Source: a virus
Strand: one strand, 5' to 3'
IMG/VR virus record: IMGVR_UViG_3300009151_005351
Location: 1 to 24,954 of that record
Length of the DNA: 24,954 nucleotides
This document shows, piece by piece, positions 1 to 7,335 of the stretch. The position numbers were made by a program, and so were the translations under genes. The notes beneath the pieces are model-generated. The model was not told the DNA's origin, ran no database searches, and saw only the letters and a list, made by a program, of their open reading frames with translations. Within the stretch, counting starts at the first letter, position 1. Every line of letters starts with the position of its first letter.

Positions 1-1
1 A

Positions 2-190
2 CACAATTGCTATCGTGGCGATCTGGGAGTTAAATTATATAATTTTTCTAATACAGATCATAAGGTGTTAAAGGGAGATAGAGTAGCTCAAATAGCTTAC
101 TTTCCGTTGATATCTCTCGAACCACAGTGGTCAGAAGAAGTAGAAGAAACCGACCGAGGAGCTAACGGCTTCGGTCAATCAGGAAAATAA
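2..190 (+). CDS. dut: dUTPase, C-terminal part (5' end outside window)
   Basis: This is the last 62 residues of a trimeric dUTP pyrophosphatase, which hydrolyses dUTP to dUMP and PPi, keeping uracil out of DNA and supplying the dTMP precursor. Two signatures of the family are visible: motif IV as GDRVAQI (residues 25-31 of the fragment) and the flexible C-terminal motif V as RGANGFGQSG (residues 52-61), whose Phe stacks on the uracil ring and whose Gly-rich arm closes the active site. The usual Ser/Thr in the P-loop-like arm is present as QSG. The frame is open from base 2 to a TAA at 188-190, so the start lies left of the window. The clamp-loader gene starts 2 bases after the stop, so the two are probably co-transcribed as a nucleotide/replication block. 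Identification rests on motifs; confidence is high. Confidence 0.9.
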   Translation, partial: HNCYRGDLGVKLYNFSNTDHKVLKGDRVAQIAYFPLISLEPQWSEEVEETDRGANGFGQSGK

Positions 191-192
191 TT

Positions 193-1125
193 ATGAACAA
201 TCATTATAAAAATTTATGGTGTGAAAAATATAGACCACAAAAATTTGAAGATCTAGTTTTAGAACAAGAAATTAAAAATCATTTATTGTCTATCAATGAG
301 GATACTCCTCATCTTTTGTTTCACGGTAGTGCTGGTATCGGTAAAACCACCTCAGTTAAGATTCTAGTCAAACATGTATTAAAGTGTCAGTATCTTTATA
401 TTAATGCCAGTGATGAAAATGGTATTGACACCATTCGTAACAAAGTTATTTCATTTGCTCAAACTCGATCTTTAGATGGAAAGAAAAAAGTAGTGATTCT
501 AGACGAAGCAGACGGATTGACCGGAGATTCTTTGCGTATTCTACGGAATGTAATGGATGAATTTACAGACACCACCCGTTTTCTTCTCACTGCAAATTAC
601 ATTAACAAGATTATTGAACCTATTCGTTCAAGATGTATGTTGGTTAAGCTTCAACCTAACCTTAAAGGTATTGTACAGCGAAGCATAGATATCCTTAGAG
701 GCGAAGGAGTTTCTGTAGCAGATGATCAAAAGTCTGCATTGCTAAGTCTTATAGAAAAAAACAGTCCAGACATTCGTCGAATTATTAATGATTTACAAAA
801 ATATTCAGTCTCTGGTCAATTAATCATTAAAGAAGATAATCAAATATCAAATTTTGCGTCTTCTATATTTAAAGATTTAACAGCAAAGACTTCTAGCTTA
901 GAAATTCGTAAAAAGATTATTGAAGCAGAAAAATCTTTTAATGGAGACTTTCAAAGTTTGATGAAAGAATTATTTGAATACATTTATCGCTCAGATTTTA
1001 AAGACAATGTCAAAAAATCTTTAATGTTAAATCTCGGAGAATATATGTATAGAGATGCAACAGTTTTAGACAAAGAAATTAATTTCTTTTGTTGTATAAT
1101 TGCTCTGGAAAATGATTTAAAATAA
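193..1125 (+). CDS. 44: Sliding-clamp loader large subunit, T4 gp44 / RFC small-subunit type
   Basis: A 310-aa AAA+ ATPase of the clamp-loader family, close in size to T4 gp44 (319 aa). It should load the phage sliding clamp onto primer-template DNA together with a gp62-type partner, which is not in the window. Visible motifs: RFC box II as WCEKYRP (9-15), Walker A as GSAGIGKTT (45-53), Walker B as VVILDEAD (100-107), sensor 1 within LLTANYINK (131-139), and the SRC arginine-finger motif (146-148) that acts on the ATP of the neighbouring subunit. The remainder (about 160-310) is helical, as expected for the lid and collar. The start is supported by AGGA nine bases upstream, the only good Shine-Dalgarno-like site in the window. 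The gene ends two bases before the end of the convergent minus-strand gene, and its stop lies in a hairpin (1124-1149). Confidence 0.93.
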   Translation: MNNHYKNLWCEKYRPQKFEDLVLEQEIKNHLLSINEDTPHLLFHGSAGIGKTTSVKILVKHVLKCQYLYINASDENGIDTIRNKVISFAQTRSLDGKKKVVILDEADGLTGDSLRILRNVMDEFTDTTRFLLTANYINKIIEPIRSRCMLVKLQPNLKGIVQRSIDILRGEGVSVADDQKSALLSLIEKNSPDIRRIINDLQKYSVSGQLIIKEDNQISNFASSIFKDLTAKTSSLEIRKKIIEAEKSFNGDFQSLMKELFEYIYRSDFKDNVKKSLMLNLGEYMYRDATVLDKEINFFCCIIALENDLK

Positions 1126-1149
1126 ATTACTTCTTTTTAGAAGTAATTT
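1124..1149. terminator. Bidirectional hairpin between convergent genes
   Basis: A perfect 11-bp inverted repeat (arms 1124-1134 and 1139-1149) with a TTTT loop sits exactly where the clamp-loader gene (+) and the unknown minus gene converge. The stem is AT-rich (only two G-C pairs), followed by four T in total on the plus strand and by an AT-rich tract on the minus strand. It overlaps the last codons of the minus gene (Ser-Lys-Lys-Lys). The position argues for a bidirectional terminator; the weak stem and short T tract leave it uncertain whether it ends transcription by itself. Confidence 0.55.
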
Positions 1150-1705
1150 TAACCAACTTTGGTGCACCAGGTTTACTTGTATGTGCCAAAGTTGTATTTT
1201 TTACCGGCAAGAAGTCATCTTCTGGATGATTATCTACCTTTGTTTCCATTTTGAACACTTTGATATCACCATTCAAAGGCAATTCATATCTATTAGGAAC
1301 TCCTTGTACAGGAGGGAGATTAATTCCATAATCTTTAATGTCTAATAAATCAAAATCTCCTGGAATAGTAAACTCATTATATTCTGTAGGCCACTGAACA
1401 GTGCGTGGATCTGTGTGTAAGCTAAGATACACATCACCAGCTCCTTCGTTATCATTAGCATCCTTCACATTTTGCAAGGATCCACGACTAACAACTCTTT
1501 TGATAAAGAACATAACTTCATTATTAATAAGTTCTTTTAAAAAATTAGAAAAAGCCTCATGGCCACTATAATGTTTTTTAAAATAATCACACTTTAAAAA
1601 ACTAGGTTTCAACACAATAGGAGTGCCCTCTCTAAATCCTCCATTAGAAAAGTGAGAAAATGCTGTTTCAAATAAATTTTGAAATTTGTTAAATTTGTTA
1701 TTCAT
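1127..1705 (-). CDS. Hypothetical phage protein (192 aa)
   Basis: I do not recognise this protein. It is the only gene on the minus strand, between the clamp loader (convergent, 1-base gap) and the gp25-like gene (divergent, 36-base gap). The N-terminus (about 1-35) is amphipathic with Phe/Asn-rich heptad-like spacing, followed by a G-G-F-R-E-G segment (22-27) and a mixed alpha/beta region to about 90. A central stretch with G-A-G-D (about 88-91) precedes a Pro-rich, acidic half. The C-terminus ends in a basic Lys tail. No signal peptide or membrane segment is visible. The GGFREG...VLK...F pattern gives me a weak impression of small conserved proteins found in marine T4-type phages, but I cannot name a family. 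No Shine-Dalgarno sequence precedes the ATG. Its orientation suggests different timing or control from the tail genes. Confidence 0.75.
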   Translation of the reverse strand: MNNKFNKFQNLFETAFSHFSNGGFREGTPIVLKPSFLKCDYFKKHYSGHEAFSNFLKELINNEVMFFIKRVVSRGSLQNVKDANDNEGAGDVYLSLHTDPRTVQWPTEYNEFTIPGDFDLLDIKDYGINLPPVQGVPNRYELPLNGDIKVFKMETKVDNHPEDDFLPVKNTTLAHTSKPGAPKLVKITSKKK

Positions 1706-1725
1706 ACATTATAGAGATTTTAGGC

Positions 1726-1737
1726 ATAAATATTTAT
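1726..1737. promoter_or_regulatory. AT palindrome in the divergent gap, possible late promoter for both directions
   Basis: ATAAATATTTAT is a perfect 12-bp palindrome in the 36-base gap between the divergent minus gene and the tail operon. Read either way it contains ATAAATA, seven of the eight bases of the T4 late promoter core TATAAATA (C replaces the first T on the plus strand, G on the minus strand). On the plus strand a start about six bases downstream would fall within a few bases of the ATG at 1742, giving a nearly leaderless transcript. No sigma70-type -35/-10 pair stands out. The position is informative, but short AT-rich matches are common in this genome, so the promoter role is inference. 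Confidence 0.35.
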
Positions 1738-1741
1738 CACC

Positions 1742-2272
1742 ATGGCCGCTATTTATTTAGATAATATAGTTAAACCCAAGATTACTAATAGTGGTTCTGC
1801 TCTCACAGACCAATACAACAAATCTGCCTCTAATTATACTTATACAGATTTACACCTAGATTTAAAAATAGCCCAGAACATAGGAAACGGTTTAAATCCA
1901 GTTTTTTCTGCAGATTTTGAAGCAGACCATGATAAAAAAGCTATTTCAAATTCTATTTATAACATTTTTACCTGTAAGCAAGGTTGGAAAGTCTTATCTC
2001 CAGATTTTTATGGATCCCTTGATAGGTTTTTATTTGAACCCGTTTCTGAATCTAATGCTGGTGTAATAGGCAGAGATATAGCACGTTCTATAAACACATT
2101 TGAACCTCGCATAGAATTACTTAAGTTATACATTAAACCCAATAAAGAGGAATATAGTTATGAAATATCTATTAACTACAGGGTCAAACAATCTGGATTG
2201 CTAGATAAATTAGAATTTAGATTTAATACACAACACTATTCAGGGGTAAACAACATTACAGTATATGGATAA
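1742..2272 (+). CDS. 25: Baseplate wedge subunit, gp25 / GPW family
   Basis: A 176-aa protein matching the gp25-like (GPW) family, a conserved wedge component of contractile tails and related injection machines that nucleates sheath assembly at the baseplate. The core runs from about residue 65 to 150: the helix AISNSIYNIFTCKQG (67-81) corresponds to T4 gp25's AIKNS...TRKG helix, then LSPDFYGSLDRFLFEP (85-100) matches the PEFG...LFE segment, and FEPRIELL (120-127) matches the Y-E-P-R-I-D motif, followed by two beta strands. It is longer than T4 gp25 (132 aa) because of about 50 extra N-terminal residues. The ATG is in a CACCATGG context without a Shine-Dalgarno sequence. Its 3' end overlaps the gp6-like start by 8 bases, showing translational coupling within the wedge module. 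Confidence 0.88.
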   Translation: MAAIYLDNIVKPKITNSGSALTDQYNKSASNYTYTDLHLDLKIAQNIGNGLNPVFSADFEADHDKKAISNSIYNIFTCKQGWKVLSPDFYGSLDRFLFEPVSESNAGVIGRDIARSINTFEPRIELLKLYIKPNKEEYSYEISINYRVKQSGLLDKLEFRFNTQHYSGVNNITVYG

Positions 2273-4034
2273 TCAATTTTTAGCTTTTGATGCATTAGAA
2301 TTGCGCAATAAAATTGTTGATAAACTCAACAATAGTCAAGTTTTTACTGATCAAAATTTTCAAGGATCTAATATTTCTGCCATAATTGATATTATCAGTA
2401 TGGCTTTTGGTAGTTTACAATTTTACAACAGTAAAAGCTCTTCAGAGAGCATGTTTTCCGAAGCTCAAATATATGAGAACATGAATCGAATTGTTAAAAT
2501 TTTAAACTACAATCCGATAGGCAAAACTTCTCAATCTGTTCCTTTTACTATCACCGCTTCTAGTGATCTCTCCGCAAATTCTTATATAATACCTCGCTAT
2601 AGTTATACATCTGTTGGCGGTACTATTTTTACCCTGACACAAGATATAGGTTTTACAAAACAAACAGCCGGAACAGAAACCATTACAGACTTAAATCACA
2701 CTTATATGCTGAGGGAAGGTTCTATACAAGAATATGATATCCATTCAGCTTTGGGAATTGAAAATGAAGTGGTATATATCGCAACCGGAGATGATGTTTT
2801 TATTGACCATCTTACTATAGATGTTTATGTATTAAAAGACACTCAAATGTGGAAAAAATGGACCAGAGTGGAAAATTTAACCCAATATTCTGCTACAGAT
2901 AAGGCATATGAAGTAAGATATAACGCAAATAAAAGATATGAAATTTTGTTTGGAGACGATATCAACGGCGAAAAATTAGATACTGGTGATAAAGTAGCTA
3001 TTTATTTTTTAAAAATAAACCCAGGTAGTAACACCGTTGGACCACATGCTTTAAAAAATAATACTTTTGTTCCATTCAACTCTAGACAATTTAGTACAAT
3101 TTTTAATCAAACCAAATCTATTTTTGGTACCTATTTTACTTTTGATAAACTTAATTTATTGTCTTTAGACAATTTATTTCCATCTTCTTTATATAGTGAT
3201 GAAGAATCTATTGAATCTATAAGAAAAAAAGCTCCAAAATCTTTTAGAAGCCAACAAAGATTGATAACAACTGATGATTACAATTATTTTGCTAATAATA
3301 ATTTTTCTAATATTATTAAAGATTCAAAAGTAATTGATAATGACACCTATTTAAATACCCATTTAAAATATCTATATTCCATAGGTTTAAGCAAACCACA
3401 ATTAGAAACTCAAATTTTGTTAAATCAGGTTAAATTTGCAAATTCTTGCAATTTTAACAATGTTTATATATACAGTATTCCTAAAAATTCTCAAAAATAT
3501 TTATTATCAGCTCAAAAAGAAGTAATTTTAAAAGAAATTAATAGATACAAAGGACTTGGGGTTCAAATTGTTCCTATGGATCCCGAATACATGTTGTTTG
3601 ATTTTTATTTAAAAGATTTATACAAACCAGCGACTACAGCAGATATTTTTCAGACAACTTTAAGAATACACAAAAATCCAAACACTCGCAGATCGAAGGC
3701 TTCTATTAAATTTGATGTAGTTAATTTAATTAAAAATTATTTCGACTCTGCAGTTCTTGGATACGATATCAATACCCATCAATTGACTACAGACATTATA
3801 GCAATAGATGGAGTTGACTACATAGATAGTTATCGCAAAGACACAGATACCGTCTCAAGGCAATTATCATTTTTAGTGTGGAATTCTAAATATCCTACAA
3901 ATGATATAAATGTTTACACTCAAACAATATATTTAGATGATTTTAAATATCCTTTGATCAATAATGTTGCTTATTTAGCAGACCGAATTGAAATACTAGA
4001 TCTTTCTTATTCTATAAAAATAGCTGACTTTTAA
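2265..4034 (+). CDS. 6: Baseplate wedge subunit, gp6 / baseplate-J family
   Basis: A 589-aa protein of the T4 gp6 type (660 aa in T4), the dimeric wedge component that forms the ring holding the baseplate together. The N-terminal helical part includes NFQGSNISAIIDI (31-43), matching the F-E-G-S-R...D segment of gp6, with IYENMNRIVKILNYNPIG (69-86) after it. A beta-rich middle carries the baseplate-J hallmark around 219-259: YEILFGDDINGEKL followed by KVAIYFLKINPGSNTVG. IRKKAPKSFRSQQRLIT (about 317-333) followed by D-D-Y matches the family's R-K-x-A-P-x-x-x-x-x-Q-x-R-x-V-T-x-x-D-Y element. The C-terminal third is less conserved. The start overlaps the gp25-like stop (ATGGATAA), and the stop lies 2 bases before the next ATG, so the three wedge genes form a tight unit. 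Confidence 0.87.
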   Translation: MDNQFLAFDALELRNKIVDKLNNSQVFTDQNFQGSNISAIIDIISMAFGSLQFYNSKSSSESMFSEAQIYENMNRIVKILNYNPIGKTSQSVPFTITASSDLSANSYIIPRYSYTSVGGTIFTLTQDIGFTKQTAGTETITDLNHTYMLREGSIQEYDIHSALGIENEVVYIATGDDVFIDHLTIDVYVLKDTQMWKKWTRVENLTQYSATDKAYEVRYNANKRYEILFGDDINGEKLDTGDKVAIYFLKINPGSNTVGPHALKNNTFVPFNSRQFSTIFNQTKSIFGTYFTFDKLNLLSLDNLFPSSLYSDEESIESIRKKAPKSFRSQQRLITTDDYNYFANNNFSNIIKDSKVIDNDTYLNTHLKYLYSIGLSKPQLETQILLNQVKFANSCNFNNVYIYSIPKNSQKYLLSAQKEVILKEINRYKGLGVQIVPMDPEYMLFDFYLKDLYKPATTADIFQTTLRIHKNPNTRRSKASIKFDVVNLIKNYFDSAVLGYDINTHQLTTDIIAIDGVDYIDSYRKDTDTVSRQLSFLVWNSKYPTNDINVYTQTIYLDDFKYPLINNVAYLADRIEILDLSYSIKIADF

Positions 4035-4036
4035 TT

Positions 4037-7000
4037 ATGATATCTTTCGTAAATTTTTCCGTAAGTTCATCTACCGGATATGTAGGAATAACTCCAATTT
4101 CTTTTTTTCCTACCATATACCCAATTACTAAAGACACAAAAGTTACTTGGTATTTTGGAGATGGATCTTCCAGCTCTTTATTATACCCAACCCACACATA
4201 TTCTTCAGCTGGCTCTTTTCAGGTTAAATTGGTAGCATATAGCCCTAGTGGTGATGCTATGGAATCACAAAGCATCCAAACTATTACGATTACTCTCACT
4301 CTAAATGAATCTATATATTTTGAAAGAGTACCTCCACCCACTCACGCCGGATTTTTAAATGCTTATCCGTTTAAATTGGTTATTACTTCTCCAGACACTA
4401 AAGACCATTTTATACAATTATCAACTTTATTTTCTCGTTCTAGCAATCCAGGTTCTGGTACTAAATGGAATTTTCTCAGACCCGAGACTCGTTTTTATGA
4501 TTTAAATGGAAATCAAATCCAAACCATAAAAACAATAGACACTATATTACACTCTAATTCTGCCGGTAAATTAAATCCTACTGGATCTTATGTCGCCGGA
4601 GTCAGTGGATATGCTGAATTTTATTTCTCGGATGATTTGTATAATATGGATGTAGCGACTTCTTCCTCAGATTATACAACCATCCTGGCTACATTATTAA
4701 CAGATAATTCCAAAGATTATACACTCCAAACTGAATCTTTAAATTTTTTACCCAGCTATGCTAATAGTAAAGCTGTTGCGGTTTGTCCCTATGTCCAGAC
4801 CTGGAAAACTCCTGATATTTTAAAAATAACTGAAAACGGAATCAGAGAACATGCAAATCCTCGTTGGTCTACTTCTAAGGTACCTATTATAGTCAATGCC
4901 ACATATTCTCCGATAACTTTAGAAGATCCGTGGTTATCAGAAAATAATTTTAAATTTCCTTCAGATTCTTCTTATTTTGTTCATAGTTTTCCGTTAAAAA
5001 ACGAAGACAATTTTCCTATAGAAGTGGGTCTAATTGGTTTAAGTGCTGTATTTAATCCAGAACCATATTTTAATTGGACTGATTATTCTAACTACAAAAC
5101 TCCCGGATACTATAAAGGACAATTTGATGCAAACAACGTTAATACTTTAGGGGTTTGTATCACCGCAGCATTAACCGCAGCAATGCCTCCATTGACTGCA
5201 AACTTTTTTAATCCTCTATTATGGCTTTCTAATCCAGAAAATGGCTCTGTAACTGTAGCCCAATACAGTAGAGTCAATTTATTGTCGTCCTTAGTAGTAC
5301 CCCCCATTGTTCAGCAATCCTTTGAAATGCCGGTAGTAACTAGTGGACTGAGTGGTTTTCATGGCATATATAGCATTGCAGCATTACCATACCCATACTA
5401 CCAAGCTTGGATGTTAGACTCTGAACTTAGTTATTTATATAGAATAGATTCTAAAGGAGATATATTAAGTGCTATAGATATAAATGATTTAGTTACCACA
5501 AATTTAGGAATAACCGGAACAACCACATATCCGATAGCAATGAGTTTAGATAGCCAACAAAATATATGGTTAACGTTAAGTGACTCAGTGACATCTATAA
5601 AATTAGATAGTTATGGTAATTTCTTAACAGCCATAAACCCATCTTCATTTGTTTTTTCTTCTTCCAGCAGTTTAAGCAGTTTTGTTCCATGGTTGTGTGC
5701 AGAAAGTTACTTTCCAACATTAACCAGTTTTTTGACTGATGAAATATTCATAGAACCGACATTTTTAGATATTGATATAAATGACAATATTTTCATTTGT
5801 TACTCAAATCCTTTAAGTAGTTTCATTGTTCAATATAAAGCCGATGATTTTTCAGTATTATATGCTATATCTTTACCAGCCTTATCCACTCCTTCAGAGA
5901 TTGTTTGTGACAATAATCGAAATGTTTGGATATCTTTACCGTTTAATCAAGGTGACAACTTAGGTTATATAGAAAGGCGTAATTCTACTTTAACCCTATT
6001 ATCAAGTGCCCCCGGAGGTCTTTCTCGATTTGGGCCTTATCAAGACATTAATAATTTAACTATAGACAATAACCAAAACCTATGGTTTACTCATGATTAT
6101 CGATCTGTATCCAAGATAACAGTAACAAATGATATATCCGGTAACGAATTATATTCGACTCAAACTGTTGAATTGTTTACAACTAATTCATATTTAAACG
6201 CAGACACTCATGTATTAGAGGGCATATGTTCAGATTTGGCTGGTAGAATTTATGTTATTAATTCTATGGAGAATTGTGTATATCTTTTAGACAACAACAG
6301 TGTGTCTATTGTGGATAGTTTTGTTATCAATCCGCAAGGTTTTGTACATTATTTGGATGTAAATAATAAAAATACATTGGCATATGGTAGAGGTAATAAA
6401 TCTTTACAGGCTAATGGAGATTGGTCTGGATTTAGATGGACCAACAAATTTGGCTCAAAGTATCTTTCTTCTATAGAAAAAACCACTAATTATTTTTCTA
6501 TTTCAGGAATATCTCGACCTTTAGATTTTTATGCAGATAATTCTTATGCATATGGATTAACCAAGATAAATGAAGACTTTGATATGGCTTCTTATATGAA
6601 AAAATTAGCTTTTATGCCAATTTTACAAGACTGTCCAGTTTTGTTTGATGATTTTTTTGCTAGTATATTAGGAAATAAATCTGGAGACTTAGGCACAAAT
6701 ATATATGAAAAAATTGCCAATTTTGTCAGTAACAATGTAGACATAGATACCTGCAATATAGATCAGTTATATAGTTTATCTCAGATGGTAGATTTAAACA
6801 CAGATGATTTTTTGTTTACCTATCCTGAGTCTATAAAAAGATTAATGAATTTGATTAGTATCAATCAAAGTAGACTTCGAGGAGCTAAAGATTCGAGAAA
6901 GTATTTTTTTAAAAGTATTCCAGGCCAGCAAATAGAAGCGTTTAACAAAGGTCCTATATATACCTCTTCTATGGGAATATCGGCTGGTGAACTGGTTATA

Positions 7001-7312
7001 TTAAAAAACAAAAGTATAGATGAATACCAACTAATTTACACTGGAAATATTAATAATTTTACTCTTTATTCAACCAATATGTTAGCATCATATATTAATT
7101 TGCCTCTAAATTGGGCAGAATATTATGAATTTTATAAATATATTTCTTTGAGTGAAGGTAAAACTTTAGAAGGGATGATAGATTGGGAGAATCCATTCAC
7201 TACCATTAATTATAAGACTTCCTCCAAAGAAGAATGGCAGGGTAATGAGGGAATATATGAGACTCTATTAACCTATGAATTATACAAAGGATTAAATTTG
7301 TTGAACTATTAA
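4037..7312 (+). CDS. Large baseplate protein with PKD domain, six-bladed NHL-like propeller and wedge-like C-terminus
   Basis: A 1091-aa protein in the slot that T4 gp7 (1032 aa) occupies after gp6. Residues 1-90 form a PKD (Ig-like) domain with WYFGDGSS (38-45) and HTYSSAGSFQVKLVA (53-67). Residues 90-435 are beta-rich and unrecognised. About 440-765 holds six NHL/SMP-30-like repeats with recurring I-x-x-D-x-x-x-N-(I/L/V)-W cores, for example LTIDNNQNLWFT; this reads as a six-bladed propeller. After it comes GDWSGFRWTNKFGSKY (about 794-809) and then an alpha-rich segment with DFDMASYMKKLAF (about 846) and IYEKIANFVSN...DIDTCNIDQLYSL (about 888-915), which I infer to be the wedge-binding part, comparable in position to gp7. 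No signal peptide or membrane segment is visible. The gp7 assignment rests on synteny and length; PKD and propeller calls rest on visible motifs. No Shine-Dalgarno sequence precedes the start, which lies 2 bases after the gp6-like stop. Confidence 0.75.
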   Translation: MISFVNFSVSSSTGYVGITPISFFPTIYPITKDTKVTWYFGDGSSSSLLYPTHTYSSAGSFQVKLVAYSPSGDAMESQSIQTITITLTLNESIYFERVPPPTHAGFLNAYPFKLVITSPDTKDHFIQLSTLFSRSSNPGSGTKWNFLRPETRFYDLNGNQIQTIKTIDTILHSNSAGKLNPTGSYVAGVSGYAEFYFSDDLYNMDVATSSSDYTTILATLLTDNSKDYTLQTESLNFLPSYANSKAVAVCPYVQTWKTPDILKITENGIREHANPRWSTSKVPIIVNATYSPITLEDPWLSENNFKFPSDSSYFVHSFPLKNEDNFPIEVGLIGLSAVFNPEPYFNWTDYSNYKTPGYYKGQFDANNVNTLGVCITAALTAAMPPLTANFFNPLLWLSNPENGSVTVAQYSRVNLLSSLVVPPIVQQSFEMPVVTSGLSGFHGIYSIAALPYPYYQAWMLDSELSYLYRIDSKGDILSAIDINDLVTTNLGITGTTTYPIAMSLDSQQNIWLTLSDSVTSIKLDSYGNFLTAINPSSFVFSSSSSLSSFVPWLCAESYFPTLTSFLTDEIFIEPTFLDIDINDNIFICYSNPLSSFIVQYKADDFSVLYAISLPALSTPSEIVCDNNRNVWISLPFNQGDNLGYIERRNSTLTLLSSAPGGLSRFGPYQDINNLTIDNNQNLWFTHDYRSVSKITVTNDISGNELYSTQTVELFTTNSYLNADTHVLEGICSDLAGRIYVINSMENCVYLLDNNSVSIVDSFVINPQGFVHYLDVNNKNTLAYGRGNKSLQANGDWSGFRWTNKFGSKYLSSIEKTTNYFSISGISRPLDFYADNSYAYGLTKINEDFDMASYMKKLAFMPILQDCPVLFDDFFASILGNKSGDLGTNIYEKIANFVSNNVDIDTCNIDQLYSLSQMVDLNTDDFLFTYPESIKRLMNLISINQSRLRGAKDSRKYFFKSIPGQQIEAFNKGPIYTSSMGISAGELVILKNKSIDEYQLIYTGNINNFTLYSTNMLASYINLPLNWAEYYEFYKYISLSEGKTLEGMIDWENPFTTINYKTSSKEEWQGNEGIYETLLTYELYKGLNLLNY

Positions 7313-7335
7313 ATTTCATTCTAAGTATTATTGCC

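Noticed and set aside
1708-1713. TATAAT hexamer on the minus strand just upstream of the minus gene
   Set aside because: It lies only two bases before the start codon, too close to serve as a -10 box for that gene, and no -35 element accompanies it.
4012-4197. 61-codon minus-strand open frame across the gp6/1091-aa junction, and similar ones at 5110, 7927, 9803, 13449, 14445, 15647 and 22729
   Set aside because: All lie opposite well-supported plus-strand genes, are short, and show no recognisable motif.
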